NCBI RefSeq assembly: GCF_008364795.1
Contig: NZ_VTTM01000001.1
Span: 744,001-808,000, forward strand
Length of the DNA: 64,000 nt
Direction: 5' to 3'
Source: Azospirillum oryzae
GTDB taxonomy: Bacteria; Pseudomonadota; Alphaproteobacteria; Azospirillales; Azospirillaceae
How positions within the stretch are numbered: the stretch's first letter is position 1; each line of letters opens with the position of its first letter. The translations under genes and the position numbers were made by a program. This document shows, one piece after another, positions 18,687-28,515 of the stretch. Under the pieces are notes generated by a model. It searched no databases. It was not told where the DNA came from and saw only the letters and a program-made list of their open reading frames with translations.

Positions 18687-19940
18687 ATGCCGGCCGTGAC
18701 CAAGCTCTCGCTCTCCAAGGACAAGATCAACATCCTCCTTCTGGAAGGTGTCCACGACAACGCCATCGACGAGCTGGCCCGCGGCGGCTATGCCTCCGTC
18801 GAGCGGCTGCCGCGCGCGCTGGACGAGGCGGAACTGCTGGAGCGCATCGGTTCGGTCCACATCCTGGGCATCCGCTCGCGCACCCACCTGACCGCCAAGG
18901 TGCTGGAAGCGGCGAACAAGCTGATCACCGTCGGCTGCTTCTGCATCGGCACCAACCAGGTCGACCTGAAGGCGGCGCGCCGCCAGGGCGTGCCGGTGTT
19001 CAACGCCCCCTATTCCAACACCCGGTCGGTGGCGGAGCTGGTGATCGGCGAGATCATCATGCTGATGCGCGGCATCTTCGAGAAGTCGCAGCTGGTCCAT
19101 GGCGGCGGCTGGATGAAGTCGGCCAAGGATTCTTACGAGATCCGCGGCAAGACGCTGGGCATCGTCGGCTACGGTCACATCGGCACCCAGGTGTCGATCC
19201 TGGCGGAAGCCATGGGCATGCAGGTCCGCTTCTACGACACCGTGCGCAAGCTCGCGCTCGGCAACGCGCGCGCCTGCGACTCGCTGGAGGAGCTGCTGTC
19301 GGTGTCCGACGTGGTGACCCTGCATGTGCCGGACACCGCGCAGACCCGGAACATGATCGGCGAGCGTGAACTGGCCGCCATGAAGAAGGGCAGCCACCTG
19401 ATCAACGCCGCCCGCGGGCAGGTGGTGGACATCGAGGCGCTGGCCGCCGCGATGAACACCGGCCACGTCCTGGGCGCCGCCATCGACGTCTTCCCGGTCG
19501 AACCCGGTTCGGACAAGGACGAGTTCCAGAGCGCGCTGCGCGGCATCAAGACCGCCATCCTGACCCCGCACATCGGCGGTTCGACGATGGAGGCCCAGGC
19601 CAACATCGGCACCGAGGTGGCGCAGAAGCTGATCGAGTATTCGGACAACGGCTCCACCGTCGGCGCGGTCAACTTCCCGCAGGTGGCGCTGCCGGTGCAG
19701 GCCGGCTGCACCCGCTTCCTGCATGTCCACGAGAACCGTCCGGGCATCCTGCGCAAGGTGAACGAGGTGTTCTCCGGCCGCGACCTGAACATCGCCGCCC
19801 AGTATCTCCAGACCGATCCGGAGCTGGGCTATGTGGTGGTGGACGTCAACGGCGACGTCGACGAGCTGGAGGTCACCAACGACCTGCGCGCCATCGAAGG
19901 CACCCTGAAGGCGCGCTTCCTGTTCCCGTCGCAGCGCTGA
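18687..19940 (+). CDS. serA: D-3-phosphoglycerate dehydrogenase
   Basis: A 417-aa enzyme for the first step of serine synthesis (3-phosphoglycerate to 3-phosphohydroxypyruvate). It has the substrate domain with RSRTHLT and GCFCIGTNQVDL, the Rossmann GIVGYGHIGTQ, the catalytic Arg/Glu/His region ending TPHIGGSTMEAQ, and a C-terminal ACT domain (VHENRPGILRKVNE) for serine feedback. This is the short E. coli-like form. The ATG at 18687 aligns with the known start; an ATG 10 codons upstream (18657) with GGTGGGCGGG before it is possible. Confidence 0.96.
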   Translation: MPAVTKLSLSKDKINILLLEGVHDNAIDELARGGYASVERLPRALDEAELLERIGSVHILGIRSRTHLTAKVLEAANKLITVGCFCIGTNQVDLKAARRQGVPVFNAPYSNTRSVAELVIGEIIMLMRGIFEKSQLVHGGGWMKSAKDSYEIRGKTLGIVGYGHIGTQVSILAEAMGMQVRFYDTVRKLALGNARACDSLEELLSVSDVVTLHVPDTAQTRNMIGERELAAMKKGSHLINAARGQVVDIEALAAAMNTGHVLGAAIDVFPVEPGSDKDEFQSALRGIKTAILTPHIGGSTMEAQANIGTEVAQKLIEYSDNGSTVGAVNFPQVALPVQAGCTRFLHVHENRPGILRKVNEVFSGRDLNIAAQYLQTDPELGYVVVDVNGDVDELEVTNDLRAIEGTLKARFLFPSQR

Positions 19941-19961
19941 CCGAATAGGGGGAGGGGAGTG

Positions 19962-19993
19962 CCCGAGGGGGACGCAACCGTCTCCCCCTTGGG
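19962..19993 (+). terminator. Possible terminator after serA
   Basis: A GAGGGGGA (19965-19972) and TCCCCCTT (19983-19990) stem of about 8 bp with a 10-base loop, 25 bases after the stop. There is no T-run. Confidence 0.35.
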
Positions 19994-20065
19994 AACCCTT
20001 CCTCCGCCGCCCGGTTGTCCACTCATGATGCTGCGCCGCAGCACCAGCCCGAGAGGACGACCGCA

Positions 20066-21058
20066 ATGACCAACCGCCACTCCACCATGCTCAAGACCTT
20101 GGGCATCACCGCGCTGGCGCTTGGCGGGCTGGCCGTGGCCAACACGCTGGCCGCGCGGGCGGCCGAGCGCCGCTATCCGCCGGAAGGCCGTTTCCTGACC
20201 GTCGACGGCGTCCGCCTGCATTACATGGAGGCCGGCGAAGGCCCGCCGGTCGTGCTGCTGCACGGCAACGTCTCCGCCCTCGGCGATTCGCTGGCGAGCG
20301 GCATGTTCCAGCGGCTGGCGCGGAATCACCGGGTGATCGCCTTCGACCGTCCCGGCATGGGCCACAGCGACCGTCCCAAAAACCGCTCCCATGGCCGCGA
20401 CTGGACGCCGGAGGATCAGGCCGACCTGCTCGCCCGCGCCTTCGACGCGCTGAACATCGAGAACGCCGTGGTGGTCGGCCACTCCTACGCCACGCTCGTC
20501 GCCCTGGCCCTGGCGCTGGATCATCGCCGGGCGGTGAAGGGTCTGGTGCTGATGGCCGGCTACTACTTCCCGACCAGGCGGGTGGACGCGGCTCTGGTGG
20601 CGCCGGTGGCGATGCCGGTGCTGGGCGACCTGCTGCGTTATACGCTGTCGCCGCCGTTCGCCAAGGCGATGATGCCGGCGATGCTGAAGACGCTGTTCTC
20701 GCCGCGGCCGGTGCCGGACCACCTGACGGACAGCTTTCCCGCCGCCCTGACGATCCGGCCGAGCCAGCTGCGCGCCAACGCCCAGGACGGCGTCACCATG
20801 GTGCCCGCCGCCGAACGGCTGCAGCACCGCTATGCCGACGTGACGGTCCCGGTGGCGATCTTCGCCGGTCATGGCGATCGCGTCGTCGAGCAGGAGGAAC
20901 AGAGCGGCCGACTTCACCATGTCCTGTCCGACAGCACCCTGCATTGGGTACCGGACTCCGGCCACATGGTGCATTACGCCGATCCGGAGCTGGTGGTGCG
21001 CCGGATCGACGAGTTGTCAGCAGAAAAGGCGGCGCCGCAAGTCTCCGTTCACAGATAG
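20066..21058 (+). CDS. Membrane-anchored or exported alpha/beta hydrolase
   Basis: A 330-aa hydrolase. Residues about 9-30 are hydrophobic and end AARAAE, a signal peptide or anchor. The fold is marked by VVLLHGNVS (oxyanion HG at 66-67), FDRPGMGHSD, the nucleophile elbow GHSYAT with Ser140, a likely Asp in FAGHGDRVV and the His in PDSGHMVHY. The ATG at 20066 follows GAGAGGA. The last 10 bases overlap the end of the converging GNAT gene. Substrate unknown; haloalkane dehalogenase/epoxide hydrolase-like relatives are possible. Confidence 0.85.
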   Translation: MTNRHSTMLKTLGITALALGGLAVANTLAARAAERRYPPEGRFLTVDGVRLHYMEAGEGPPVVLLHGNVSALGDSLASGMFQRLARNHRVIAFDRPGMGHSDRPKNRSHGRDWTPEDQADLLARAFDALNIENAVVVGHSYATLVALALALDHRRAVKGLVLMAGYYFPTRRVDAALVAPVAMPVLGDLLRYTLSPPFAKAMMPAMLKTLFSPRPVPDHLTDSFPAALTIRPSQLRANAQDGVTMVPAAERLQHRYADVTVPVAIFAGHGDRVVEQEEQSGRLHHVLSDSTLHWVPDSGHMVHYADPELVVRRIDELSAEKAAPQVSVHR

Positions 21059-21651
21059 CGCCGCATCAGGACGCTGCCGCCCTGGTGCGGCAGGCGGGGG
21101 TGCCAGGGGATGTCGGCGCGGCCGATCTCCTCGAATCCCTCGCCGGCATACAGGTGGCGGGCCGGCTCGTTGTCGGCCCAGACATGCAGGGTGACGCGGT
21201 CGAAGCCGCCGGTCCGCGCCCGCTCGTAGAACCAGCCGAGCAGCCGCCCGGCGATGCCCTGCCGCCGCCGGTCCGGATCGACCGCCAGCGCCGACAGGAA
21301 ATAGCTGCCCCAATCCAGCGTTTCGGAAAATTCGGCCATATGGGCGACCCGGTCGGGCGGCAGGCCGCTGTAATCCTCCGTCCGGATCCAGTCGGTGGGA
21401 TAGCCGTGGGCGATGCCGACCACCTGCCCGTCCAGTTCCGCCACTCCGCTTTGCCGGTGCGACAGCGACCCGCTGCGCCCGGCCAATCCCGGAACCAGCA
21501 TCTCCGCCGCGGTCATTCCCGGCATCAGCCCGTCGAGCAGAAATTCGTAGACGCCGCCCCCGGCAATGTCGATCAACCGAGCCAGCTCCGGTGCGTCGTC
21601 GGCATCGGCCGGGCGGATGCGGAGACGGTCGTCAGTCAATGCAGGGCTCAC
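21049..21651 (-). CDS. GNAT-family N-acetyltransferase
   Basis: A 200-aa acetyltransferase. The acetyl-CoA loop is RRRQGIAGRLLGW (motif A), preceded by YFLSALAVDP and followed by VTLHVWADNEPARHLYAGEGFE (motif B). The start is a GTG at 21651. The acyl acceptor is unknown. Its 3' end overlaps the hydrolase gene on the other strand by 10 bases. Confidence 0.9.
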   Translation of the reverse strand: MSPALTDDRLRIRPADADDAPELARLIDIAGGGVYEFLLDGLMPGMTAAEMLVPGLAGRSGSLSHRQSGVAELDGQVVGIAHGYPTDWIRTEDYSGLPPDRVAHMAEFSETLDWGSYFLSALAVDPDRRRQGIAGRLLGWFYERARTGGFDRVTLHVWADNEPARHLYAGEGFEEIGRADIPWHPRLPHQGGSVLMRRYL

Positions 21652-21753
21652 GGCGGGAACCTTCGATCAGGAGAGCGGCCGAATAGAAGAGGCCCTCCCG
21701 CCGCGGATTTCCAGCCCCTTTCGCGCGAACCGACCCGCTCGGCCCCAATCCGC

Positions 21754-22209
21754 TCAGCCCTGATCGGCGGCCCGGTTCAGGTCGTCGCGCAGCCGCAGCA
21801 GCGCATCGCGGAGCGACATCAGTTCCTCGGCTGAATTGCCGGCGGCGGCGGCGATCCGCGTCGGCAGGCATTCGGCCTTGGCCCGCAGTGCCGCACCCTC
21901 GGCGGTCAGGCCAATGCGCATCAGCCGTTCGTCCTGCGGATCGCGGGCGCGGGTGAGAAGCCCCTGCCCTTCCATCCGCTTCAGCAGCGGGGTCAGCGTG
22001 CCGCTGTCCAGCCCCAGCCGCTCGCCCAGCAGCTTCATCGACTGTCCGTCCTGCTCCCACAGCAGCAGCATGATCAGATACTGCGGATAGGTCAGGCCAA
22101 GCTGCTCCAGCATCGGGCGGTAGACGCGGCTCATCGCCAGATTGGCCGAATAGAGCGCGAAGCATGCCTGGTTGGAGAGCAGAAGCGGGTCGTCCTTGTC
22201 GGCTGCCAT
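21754..22209 (-). CDS. ohrR: Organic hydroperoxide-sensing MarR-family repressor OhrR
   Basis: A 151-aa winged-helix MarR protein. The N-terminus LLLSNQACFALYSANLAM carries Cys16, the peroxide-sensing residue of OhrR, in its conserved setting; LGLTYPQYLIMLLLWE and the recognition helix SGTLTPLLKRMEGQGLL follow. Oxidation of Cys16 by organic hydroperoxides releases the operator. It is downstream of ohr on the same strand with a 182-bp gap that may hold its own promoter; there GCACAAT and GCGCAAC half-site-like sequences occur at 22303-22319. Confidence 0.93.
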   Translation of the reverse strand: MAADKDDPLLLSNQACFALYSANLAMSRVYRPMLEQLGLTYPQYLIMLLLWEQDGQSMKLLGERLGLDSGTLTPLLKRMEGQGLLTRARDPQDERLMRIGLTAEGAALRAKAECLPTRIAAAAGNSAEELMSLRDALLRLRDDLNRAADQG

Positions 22210-22391
22210 GATGCGTGAACCCTGGAAAGACGGCGCGGAGAAGGCGGCGTGAAAAAGATGGCGCGCCGCCGGGATGCCGCGCGTCGATCGATCGTGCATC
22301 CCGCACAATCGCGCGCAACAGCCCGGCAGCGCAATGCCGAAGGCTTTACGCCTCGGGCGATACCCTCAAGATCCGGCCTTCAGCCCCATCG

Positions 22392-22811
22392 TCAGGCGAC
22401 GGTCGTGGTGACCGGGATGTTGCCCTTGGTGGCGTGGCTGTACGGGCAGACCTTGTGGGCACGGGCCAGCAGGTCTTCGGCGGCGGCCTTGTCCATGCCC
22501 GGCAGCGAGACCACGAAGTCGACGGTCAGGCCGAAGCCCTCGCCATCGTCGCGGGCGCCGATGCCGACCGTGGCGTTCACCGTCAGGTCGGCCGGAACGG
22601 CGATCTTGTCGCGGTTGCCGACGAACTTGATGGCGCCGATGAAGCAGGCCGAATAGCCGGCGGCGAACAGCTGTTCCGGATTGGTGGCGCCGCCTTGGCC
22701 GCCCAGTTCCTTCGGCGCGGCCAGCGCGACCGACAGCAGGCCATCCTCGCTGACGGCCTTGCCGTCACGGCCACCGGTGGCGGTCACCTTGGTCGAATAC
22801 AGGGTCTTCAT
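22392..22811 (-). CDS. ohr: Organic hydroperoxide reductase Ohr
   Basis: A 139-aa OsmC-fold thiol peroxidase that reduces organic hydroperoxides with lipoyl-dithiol electrons. The two redox Cys are in GYSACFIGA (Cys56) and HKVCPYSHA (Cys122), with Glu46 in ATNPEQLFAAGY positioned as in known Ohr. The ATG at 22811 follows GAAGGAG. The promoter and palindromic operator at 22894-22923 fit OhrR control. Confidence 0.96.
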   Translation of the reverse strand: MKTLYSTKVTATGGRDGKAVSEDGLLSVALAAPKELGGQGGATNPEQLFAAGYSACFIGAIKFVGNRDKIAVPADLTVNATVGIGARDDGEGFGLTVDFVVSLPGMDKAAAEDLLARAHKVCPYSHATKGNIPVTTTVA

Positions 22812-22893
22812 GGCGTGTGCTCCTTCACAGATTGGATTGGCTGGGTTTCCGGGGCGGCGGTTTGAACCGGCGCCCGTCGATCTCGTGAGAAGA

Positions 22894-22923
22894 ACTATTG
22901 CGCACAATTGAATTGCACGCAAT
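22894..22923 (-). promoter_or_regulatory. ohr promoter overlapped by an OhrR-type operator
   Basis: On the minus strand a -35 TTGCGT (22922-22917) and -10 AATAGT (22899-22894) are 17 bases apart. The palindrome 22897-22923, ATTGCGcaCAATT around a central G with its near-complement, spans exactly these elements, so a bound repressor would block RNA polymerase. OhrR operators are AT-rich palindromes of this kind. Confidence 0.7.
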
Positions 22924-22946
22924 CTCTTTTTATCGTGCGCTATTTG

Positions 22947-22958
22947 ATTGCGTGCAAT
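22947..22958. promoter_or_regulatory. Second OhrR-like half palindrome
   Basis: ATTGCGTGCAAT repeats the arm sequence of the main operator, 24 bases further upstream, and is itself a near-perfect palindrome. It may be a second repressor site. The rest of the 22812-23126 gap holds only the leader of the divergent chemoreceptor. Confidence 0.5.
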
Positions 22959-23126
22959 GCGTTTGGCGCATGACGCTGCCCTGGAGCCAGATGACCAATG
23001 CCCGGTGCGGGTTGGCCCGCATACCCGCGTATTGCCATTTGTTAACCCAGTTAGGGCTACTGCCGAGTTCGTGCCGGCGGAGTGACCTTCCGGCCCCTCA
23101 TTCCGCTGCCCCCCCCCGAGAGTGCG

Positions 23127-24791
23127 ATGAAACTTTCCAACAAGATCCTGCTGCCGGTCCTGGTCCTTTCCATCGTGTCGGCCGCCATCGGCGGCACCTC
23201 GGTATGGGGGTTGAACCGCATCGCCGCCGCCAACCAAGCCCTGATCCGGACGGATCGGATGGTCCTCACCGCATCGGAACTGCGGTCGATCAGTAGGTCC
23301 CTGCAGCGTGACGCCTTGAACCTCATTTCCGAGGACGCTGCGACGCAGGCGGCGATCGGCGAACGGTTCGGCGCGCGAATTGATGAAATGGCGGACACCA
23401 ACCGCCGGCTCGACCGGCTTCTCGCCGCGTCGGGCAATCCGGCCGCCGGGCAAATCGGTCCGCTGCAGGTCAAGGTGATGGATGCCCTGGCGAAGACGCA
23501 GGACCTCGCCCTGGCGGGGCAGCGCGCCGCCGCCGCCGCCCTGTTCCGCAGCGATGTGCGCAACGGCGAGCGCGCGGCCTCGGCCCTGACCGATCCGATC
23601 ATCGAGACTGGGACGAAGCGGATCGCCCAACTCACCGAGGCGGTGGAGGAGACCGAGAGCTTCGTGAAGGTCGCCGTGGCGGCGGTCGGGCTTATCGGCA
23701 TTCTCGCCGGCGCCCTGCTCTCCCTGCTGATTGCCCGCCGCAGCGTCGTGGAGCCGCTGGCCCGCCTGACCGCGAGCATGGGACGCCTTGCCCGCAAGGA
23801 TTACGGCGTCGACCTGACGGATGCGGCGCGCGGTGACGAGGTCGGCGCGATGGCCACCGCGGTCGTCACCTTCCGCGACGCGCTGCAGACCGCCGACCGG
23901 CTGGAGGCCGAGCAGGCGGCCGACCGCGCCGCCAAGGAACGGCGCACGGCCGAGGTGGAGCGTCTGGTCCGCCATTTCGAAGCGACCGTCAGCGGCATCC
24001 TGCACACGCTGTCGTCCGCCGCCACCGAACTGAGCCAGACGGCGCACAGCATGTCGGGCATCGCCGACCAAACCAATGCGCGTGCAACGGCGGCGGCTCG
24101 AACGGCGGTCGAGGCCTCATCCAACGTCCAGGCCGTCGCAGTGGCAACGGAGGAGCTGACCGCCTCCATCACCGAGATCAGCGGGCAGGTGTCGCGCTCC
24201 ACTGCCATCGCCGATCAGGCGGTGGGCGAAGCGCAGCAGACCAATGCCCAGGTCCAGGGGCTGGTCGAGCAGGCGCAGCGCATCGGCGAGATCGTGCAGA
24301 TGATCAACGGCATCGCCACCCAGACCAATCTGCTGGCGCTGAACGCCACCATCGAGGCGGCACGGGCGGGAGAAGCGGGCAAGGGCTTCGCCGTGGTGGC
24401 GTCGGAGGTGAAAAGCCTCGCCAACCAGACGGCCAAGGCGACGGAGGACATCGGCACCCAGATCGCCTCGATGCAGGGCGCCACCAACGGCGCGGCCCAG
24501 GCGATCGGCGGCATCAGCCGGACCATCGCGACGATCAGCGAGGTCGCCACCTCCATCGCCTCCGCCATCGAGGAGCAGGGCGCGGCAACGGCCGAGATCG
24601 CCCGCAACGTTCAGGAGGCCTCCAGCGGCACCGCGTCGGTCAGCGCCAACATCGGCGGCGTCAGCGAGGCGGCGGCCCAGACCGGCGCCGCGGCCAGTCA
24701 GGTGCTGGGCGCCTCGGGCGAGTTGGCGCGCCAGTCGGAACTGCTGCGGCAGGAGGTGGAGACCTTCCTGAGCGGCATCCGCGCCGCGTGA
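23127..24791 (+). CDS. Methyl-accepting chemotaxis protein
   Basis: A 554-aa transmembrane chemoreceptor. Membrane segments at about 8-28 and 190-212 enclose a mostly helical periplasmic sensor (four-helix-bundle type). A HAMP domain ([20 protein letters not shown]) follows, then the coiled signalling domain with the conserved hairpin tip [20 protein letters not shown] that contacts CheA and CheW. It lacks a CheR-binding pentapeptide at the end. Ligand unknown. The ATG at 23127 begins the [11 protein letters not shown] leader. One of three chemoreceptors in the window, not in a che operon. Confidence 0.95.
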   Translation: MKLSNKILLPVLVLSIVSAAIGGTSVWGLNRIAAANQALIRTDRMVLTASELRSISRSLQRDALNLISEDAATQAAIGERFGARIDEMADTNRRLDRLLAASGNPAAGQIGPLQVKVMDALAKTQDLALAGQRAAAAALFRSDVRNGERAASALTDPIIETGTKRIAQLTEAVEETESFVKVAVAAVGLIGILAGALLSLLIARRSVVEPLARLTASMGRLARKDYGVDLTDAARGDEVGAMATAVVTFRDALQTADRLEAEQAADRAAKERRTAEVERLVRHFEATVSGILHTLSSAATELSQTAHSMSGIADQTNARATAAARTAVEASSNVQAVAVATEELTASITEISGQVSRSTAIADQAVGEAQQTNAQVQGLVEQAQRIGEIVQMINGIATQTNLLALNATIEAARAGEAGKGFAVVASEVKSLANQTAKATEDIGTQIASMQGATNGAAQAIGGISRTIATISEVATSIASAIEEQGAATAEIARNVQEASSGTASVSANIGGVSEAAAQTGAAASQVLGASGELARQSELLRQEVETFLSGIRAA

Positions 24792-24938
24792 CCGGCGTCG
24801 CTCTCTCACAACCAGGATCTGGCGCCGGAGGGGGCGACCATGGCGGCGCCGCGTGTGGGAACCGGCCCGACTTCCACACAAGAGTTCCACACGGCGCCGA
24901 CAGATGACGCACCGGCCCCCCGATGACGCGGGCAAAGA

Positions 24939-24972
24939 AAAAGCCTTGGAACCGTTGGGTTCCAAGGCTTTT
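24939..24972. terminator. Strong hairpin terminator between the chemoreceptor and tRNA-Pro
   Basis: A 15-bp perfect stem (AAAAGCCTTGGAACC and complement) with loop GTTG, with a T-rich tract in both directions. It serves the tRNA-Pro gene on the minus strand and could also end the chemoreceptor transcript. Confidence 0.9.
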
Positions 24973-24987
24973 CTTTCCTTCCGGAAC

Positions 24988-25064
24988 TGGTCGGAGCGAC
25001 AGGATTTGAACCTGCGACCCCCAGACCCCCAGTCTGATGCGCTACCAGGCTGCGCTACGCTCCG
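24988..25064 (-). tRNA. tRNA-Pro (GGG)
   Basis: Cloverleaf on the minus strand: acceptor CGGAGCG with CGCTCCG, D-arm AGCGCAGCCTGGTAGCGC, anticodon loop CTGGGGG giving GGG, T-arm GCAGGTTCAAATCCTG, and encoded CCA. The acceptor position 1 is C, typical for tRNA-Pro. Confidence 0.96.
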
Positions 25065-25158
25065 TCAACTTCACCGCAGTGCTTGCGGCTTGGCTCCGGA
25101 AGGGAACGGGACTATAGCCGCGGGCTTTTGCCGATGCAACATCTCCCGTGATGAATTT

Positions 25159-25623
25159 TCAGCTTTTTTTGCTCCCCATTTCGGACAGGCGGGACAGCAC
25201 CGATCGCAACGATTTCAACTCGTCCAACACCATGGTGATCTCGTGACGCACCGCATCGGACAGGGGCGGCTGGTCGGCACCGGCCTCGCCGCCGTCATCG
25301 GGTTCGTCAATGGTGAAAGCTTCGACATCCGGCGCCTCGTTGCCGTCATCCGTGTCTTCGGGCAGCGGCGGCGTCGGATCGGACATCCGCCCTTCCTTCA
25401 ACAGGCGCTGAACGCCCTTGATGGTGTAGCGGTCCTCATACAGCAGCGCCTGGATGCGCCGCAGAAGATCGACATCCTCCGGCCGGTAATAGCGTCGGCC
25501 GCCGCCGCGCTTCAGCGGGCGGATCTGGGGAAACTTCGTCTCCCAGAACCGCAGCACATGCTGAGGCACGTTGAGGTCGGTCGACACCTCGCTGATGGTG
25601 CGATAGGCCGTGGCGGATTTCAT
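25159..25623 (-). CDS. MerR-family transcriptional regulator
   Basis: A 154-aa regulator. The MerR helix-turn-helix ([22 protein letters not shown]) and wing ([21 protein letters not shown]) fill the first 80 residues; then an acidic linker (about 95-125) and a short C-terminal coiled coil. There are no metal-binding Cys, as in the conserved alphaproteobacterial MerR protein encoded after ihfA. The ATG at 25623 matches the family start. Target genes are not known. Confidence 0.9.
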   Translation of the reverse strand: MKSATAYRTISEVSTDLNVPQHVLRFWETKFPQIRPLKRGGGRRYYRPEDVDLLRRIQALLYEDRYTIKGVQRLLKEGRMSDPTPPLPEDTDDGNEAPDVEAFTIDEPDDGGEAGADQPPLSDAVRHEITMVLDELKSLRSVLSRLSEMGSKKS

Positions 25624-25726
25624 GACCGGATCAGGCCGCCTTCCGGCAATGACCGAAGGCGGCGGTCCGCGGGACGGCACGGCACGGCGATGGACGGGAC
25701 ATCCGAATCATCGGGAACGGCCAACG

Positions 25727-26059
25727 TCAGGACAGCGCCCGCGCGGGCGTCGGCGCCCCACCCTCCTGAACCTCGTTGATGCGGTTCTTCAGCACATGGC
25801 TGGCGCGAAAGACCAAAACCCGGCGCGGCAGGATCGGCACCTCTTCCCCGGTCTTGGGATTGCGGCCGATTCGCTCGCCCTTCTGGCGGACCTGAAAGCT
25901 GCCGAAGGACGAGATCTTCACCATCTCCCCCCGGGCGAGCGCATCGGAAATCTCGTCCAGGACGGTTTCGACCAGATCGGCCGATTCATTGCGCGAAAGA
26001 CCGACCTCCTGATAGACGGCTTCGCTCAATTGCGCGCGCGTGACGGTGTTTTGCGACAT
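25727..26059 (-). CDS. ihfA: Integration host factor subunit alpha
   Basis: A 110-aa histone-like DNA-bending protein. The alpha-helical body is [20 protein letters not shown] and the DNA-intercalating arm [16 protein letters not shown] bears the conserved Pro. The Ala-Arg-Gly signature [14 protein letters not shown] identifies it as IHF rather than HU. With the beta subunit it bends DNA at specific sites. The start ATG at 26059 follows GAGG. It is followed by merR and preceded by fabH, the usual order. Confidence 0.95.
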   Translation of the reverse strand: MSQNTVTRAQLSEAVYQEVGLSRNESADLVETVLDEISDALARGEMVKISSFGSFQVRQKGERIGRNPKTGEEVPILPRRVLVFRASHVLKNRINEVQEGGAPTPARALS

Positions 26060-26216
26060 TGTTCGACCTCCCCCCGCAACCATTGCGAAGACGGTAATCC
26101 GGGGGAAGAAGGTCCGTCAATTCAAAAGCTTGGCAGCCGCAAACGGCCCGGCCGAAGTCCGGCCGGGGTTGCAGCGCAGCATGGCAACGGGGAGAGTGGA
26201 ATGGGACGCCGGCGGC

Positions 26217-27188
26217 TTACCAGCGGATCAGCGCCGAACCCCAGGTCAGGCCGCCGCCGATGGCTTCCATCAGGATCAGGTCGCCACGCTTGATGCGGCC
26301 GTCGGCCACCGCCTCGCCCAGCGCCAGCGGGATCGACGCGGCCGAGGTGTTGCCGTGGCGGTCAACCGTCAGAACCACCTTCTCCGGCGACAGCTTCATC
26401 TTGCGGGCCAGCCCGTCGATGATGCGGCGGTTCGCCTGGTGCGGCACCATCCAGTCGATGTCGGTCGACTCGAGGCCGTTGGCGACCAGAGCCTCCTCCA
26501 CCACCGCCGACAGCTTGGACACGGCGTGGCGGAAGATTTCCTGCCCGTGCATGCGGACATGGCCGATGGTGCCGGTCGACGATGCGCCGCCGTCGACGTA
26601 GAGCAGGTCGTACTGGCTGCCGTCGGAATGCAGGTGGGTGGACAGCACGCCGCGGTCGGACGAATCGCCCTTGCCTTCATAGGCGTCCAGAACGATGGCG
26701 CCGGCGCCGTCGCCGAACAGCACGCAGGTGGTGCGGTCGTTCCAGTCCAGCAGGCGGGAGAAGGTTTCCGCCCCGATCACCAGGGCGCGGCGCGCCTGAC
26801 CGTTGCGCAGGAAATTGTCGGCCACCGACATGGCATAGACGAATCCGGCGCACACCGCCTGGATGTCCATGGCGAAGCCCTTGGTCCCCAGCGCCGCCTG
26901 CACCTTGGTCGCCGTGGCCGGGAAGGTGTTGTCGGGCGTGGTGGTGGCCAGGATGATACAGTCGATGCTGGCGGCCGGCACGCCGGCATGCTCCAGCGCG
27001 CGGGTCGCCGCGGCGATGGCGAGGTCGGAGGTCTTCTCCCCCTCCGCGGCGATGTGGCGGGACTTGATGCCGGTGCGCTGGACGATCCATTCGTCCGACG
27101 TGTCGACCCGCTGTTCCAAATCTTTGTTGGTGACGACATTGGACGGCAGGAAGATACCGCAACCCAGAACTCGGGAACGCATGACCAT
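26217..27188 (-). CDS. fabH: Beta-ketoacyl-ACP synthase III
   Basis: A 323-aa condensing enzyme that starts fatty acid synthesis from acetyl-CoA and malonyl-ACP. The catalytic triad is Cys113 in DIQAVCAGF, His in VPHQANRRI and Asn in [22 protein letters not shown] is the family C-terminus. The start is ATG 27188; a second ATG two codons later is equally plausible. It follows plsX by 3 bases and belongs to the yceD-rpmF-plsX-fabH-ihfA-merR cluster. Confidence 0.97.
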   Translation of the reverse strand: MVMRSRVLGCGIFLPSNVVTNKDLEQRVDTSDEWIVQRTGIKSRHIAAEGEKTSDLAIAAATRALEHAGVPAASIDCIILATTTPDNTFPATATKVQAALGTKGFAMDIQAVCAGFVYAMSVADNFLRNGQARRALVIGAETFSRLLDWNDRTTCVLFGDGAGAIVLDAYEGKGDSSDRGVLSTHLHSDGSQYDLLYVDGGASSTGTIGHVRMHGQEIFRHAVSKLSAVVEEALVANGLESTDIDWMVPHQANRRIIDGLARKMKLSPEKVVLTVDRHGNTSAASIPLALGEAVADGRIKRGDLILMEAIGGGLTWGSALIRW

Positions 27189-27191
27189 TGT

Positions 27192-28244
27192 TCAGCCCGC
27201 CGCCGCCTTCGTGTCGGGAAGAGGGTTCGCGTCGGCTATGCGCCCCATCTCTTCCTTGATGCGTTCGTTGAAGCCATGCGTCGCCAGATTGACGGCGACC
27301 GCGACGGCATTGGCGAAGCCGACCGCGTCGGTGCCGCCATGGCTCTTCACGCAGACGCCGCGCAGGCCCAGGAACATCGCGCCGTTGTAGCGGCGCGGGT
27401 CGATCCGCTCGCGGAAGCGCTTGAAGGCGCCGCGTGCCAGCAGATAGCCGATCCGTGCCAGGAACGACGTCGCGAAGGTCCGGCGCAGGAACTCCGAGAA
27501 CAGCTTGGCCGTGCCCTCCGCCGTCTTCAGCGCGACATTGCCGGTGAAACCGTCGGTGACGATGACGTCCACCGTTCCCAGCCCGATGTCCGTGCCTTCG
27601 ACGAAGCCATGGAAGCGGCCGGGCAGCGGCATGTCGCGCAGGCTGGCCGCCGCGGCACGCACCACCTCGTTGCCCTTCATGTCCTCCGACCCGATGTTCA
27701 GCACACCGATCGACGGCTCCGGAAGGCCCAGGATGGCGCGCGCGAAGACGGCCCCCATCACGGCGAACTGGACGAGATTTTCCGGCTGGCATTCGGCGTT
27801 GGCGCCGAGGTCCAGCATCACGCTCTCGCCCCGTTGCGTCGGGAAGAAGGAGGCCATCGCCGGCCGGTCGATGCCCGGCAGCGTCTTCAGCACGAACTTC
27901 GCCATCGCCATCAGGGCGCCGGTGTTGCCGGCCGACACCACGCAGGCAGCCTCGCCCGCCGCGACGGCGTCGATGGCAAGCCTCATGCTGGACTGGCGAC
28001 CGGCGCGCAACGCCACTGCCGGCTTGGCGTCACCGGCCACGAAGTCGGCGGTGTGGCGGATTTCCGCCACTGCCTTCAACGCAGGCCGCTGGCTCAGCAG
28101 CGGTTCGAGCCGCTGCTGGTCGCCGTACAGCAGAAAGCGCACGTCGGGATGGCGCTCCCGCGCGATGTCCGCCCCGGCAACGACCATGTCGGGGCCGAGA
28201 TCGCCACCCATGGCATCCAGGGCGATGGTCAGGCGCTGGCTCAC
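27192..28244 (-). CDS. plsX: Phosphate acyltransferase PlsX
   Basis: A 350-aa enzyme that makes acyl-phosphate from acyl-ACP for phospholipid synthesis. Recognised from the start LTIALDAMGGDLGPDMVVAGA, VSAGNTGALMAMAKF, LDLGANAECQPENLVQFA and VTDGFTGNVALKTAEG. It starts with GTG at 28244. rpmF is upstream and fabH immediately downstream, the standard bacterial linkage. Confidence 0.97.
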   Translation of the reverse strand: MSQRLTIALDAMGGDLGPDMVVAGADIARERHPDVRFLLYGDQQRLEPLLSQRPALKAVAEIRHTADFVAGDAKPAVALRAGRQSSMRLAIDAVAAGEAACVVSAGNTGALMAMAKFVLKTLPGIDRPAMASFFPTQRGESVMLDLGANAECQPENLVQFAVMGAVFARAILGLPEPSIGVLNIGSEDMKGNEVVRAAAASLRDMPLPGRFHGFVEGTDIGLGTVDVIVTDGFTGNVALKTAEGTAKLFSEFLRRTFATSFLARIGYLLARGAFKRFRERIDPRRYNGAMFLGLRGVCVKSHGGTDAVGFANAVAVAVNLATHGFNERIKEEMGRIADANPLPDTKAAAG

Positions 28245-28326
28245 CGCGAACAGGCTCCCCGGCTTGGACCCCGGCAGGGGCGACCAGCGCCCCCGGTCAT
28301 CGGGACCTCAGACAACGCGATCCGGA

Positions 28327-28515
28327 TCAAGCGGCCGCGGTGCCGCTCTGAACCACTTCACGCTGGTCGTAATGGCCGCAAGACCCGCAGACGTGGTGCG
28401 GACGCTTCAGCTCGCCGCAGTTCGGGCACTCGTTGTACGCCGACGTCGGCAGAGCGTGGTGCGAACGCCGCATGTTGCGCCGCGACTTGGAGGTCTTCTT
28501 CTTCGGAACAGCCAT
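28327..28515 (-). CDS. rpmF: 50S ribosomal protein L32
   Basis: A 62-aa small ribosomal protein. It opens [19 protein letters not shown] and has the four-Cys zinc knuckle [18 protein letters not shown], so it is the zinc-binding (C+) form. It sits between yceD and plsX as in many bacteria. Confidence 0.97.
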   Translation of the reverse strand: MAVPKKKTSKSRRNMRRSHHALPTSAYNECPNCGELKRPHHVCGSCGHYDQREVVQSGTAAA

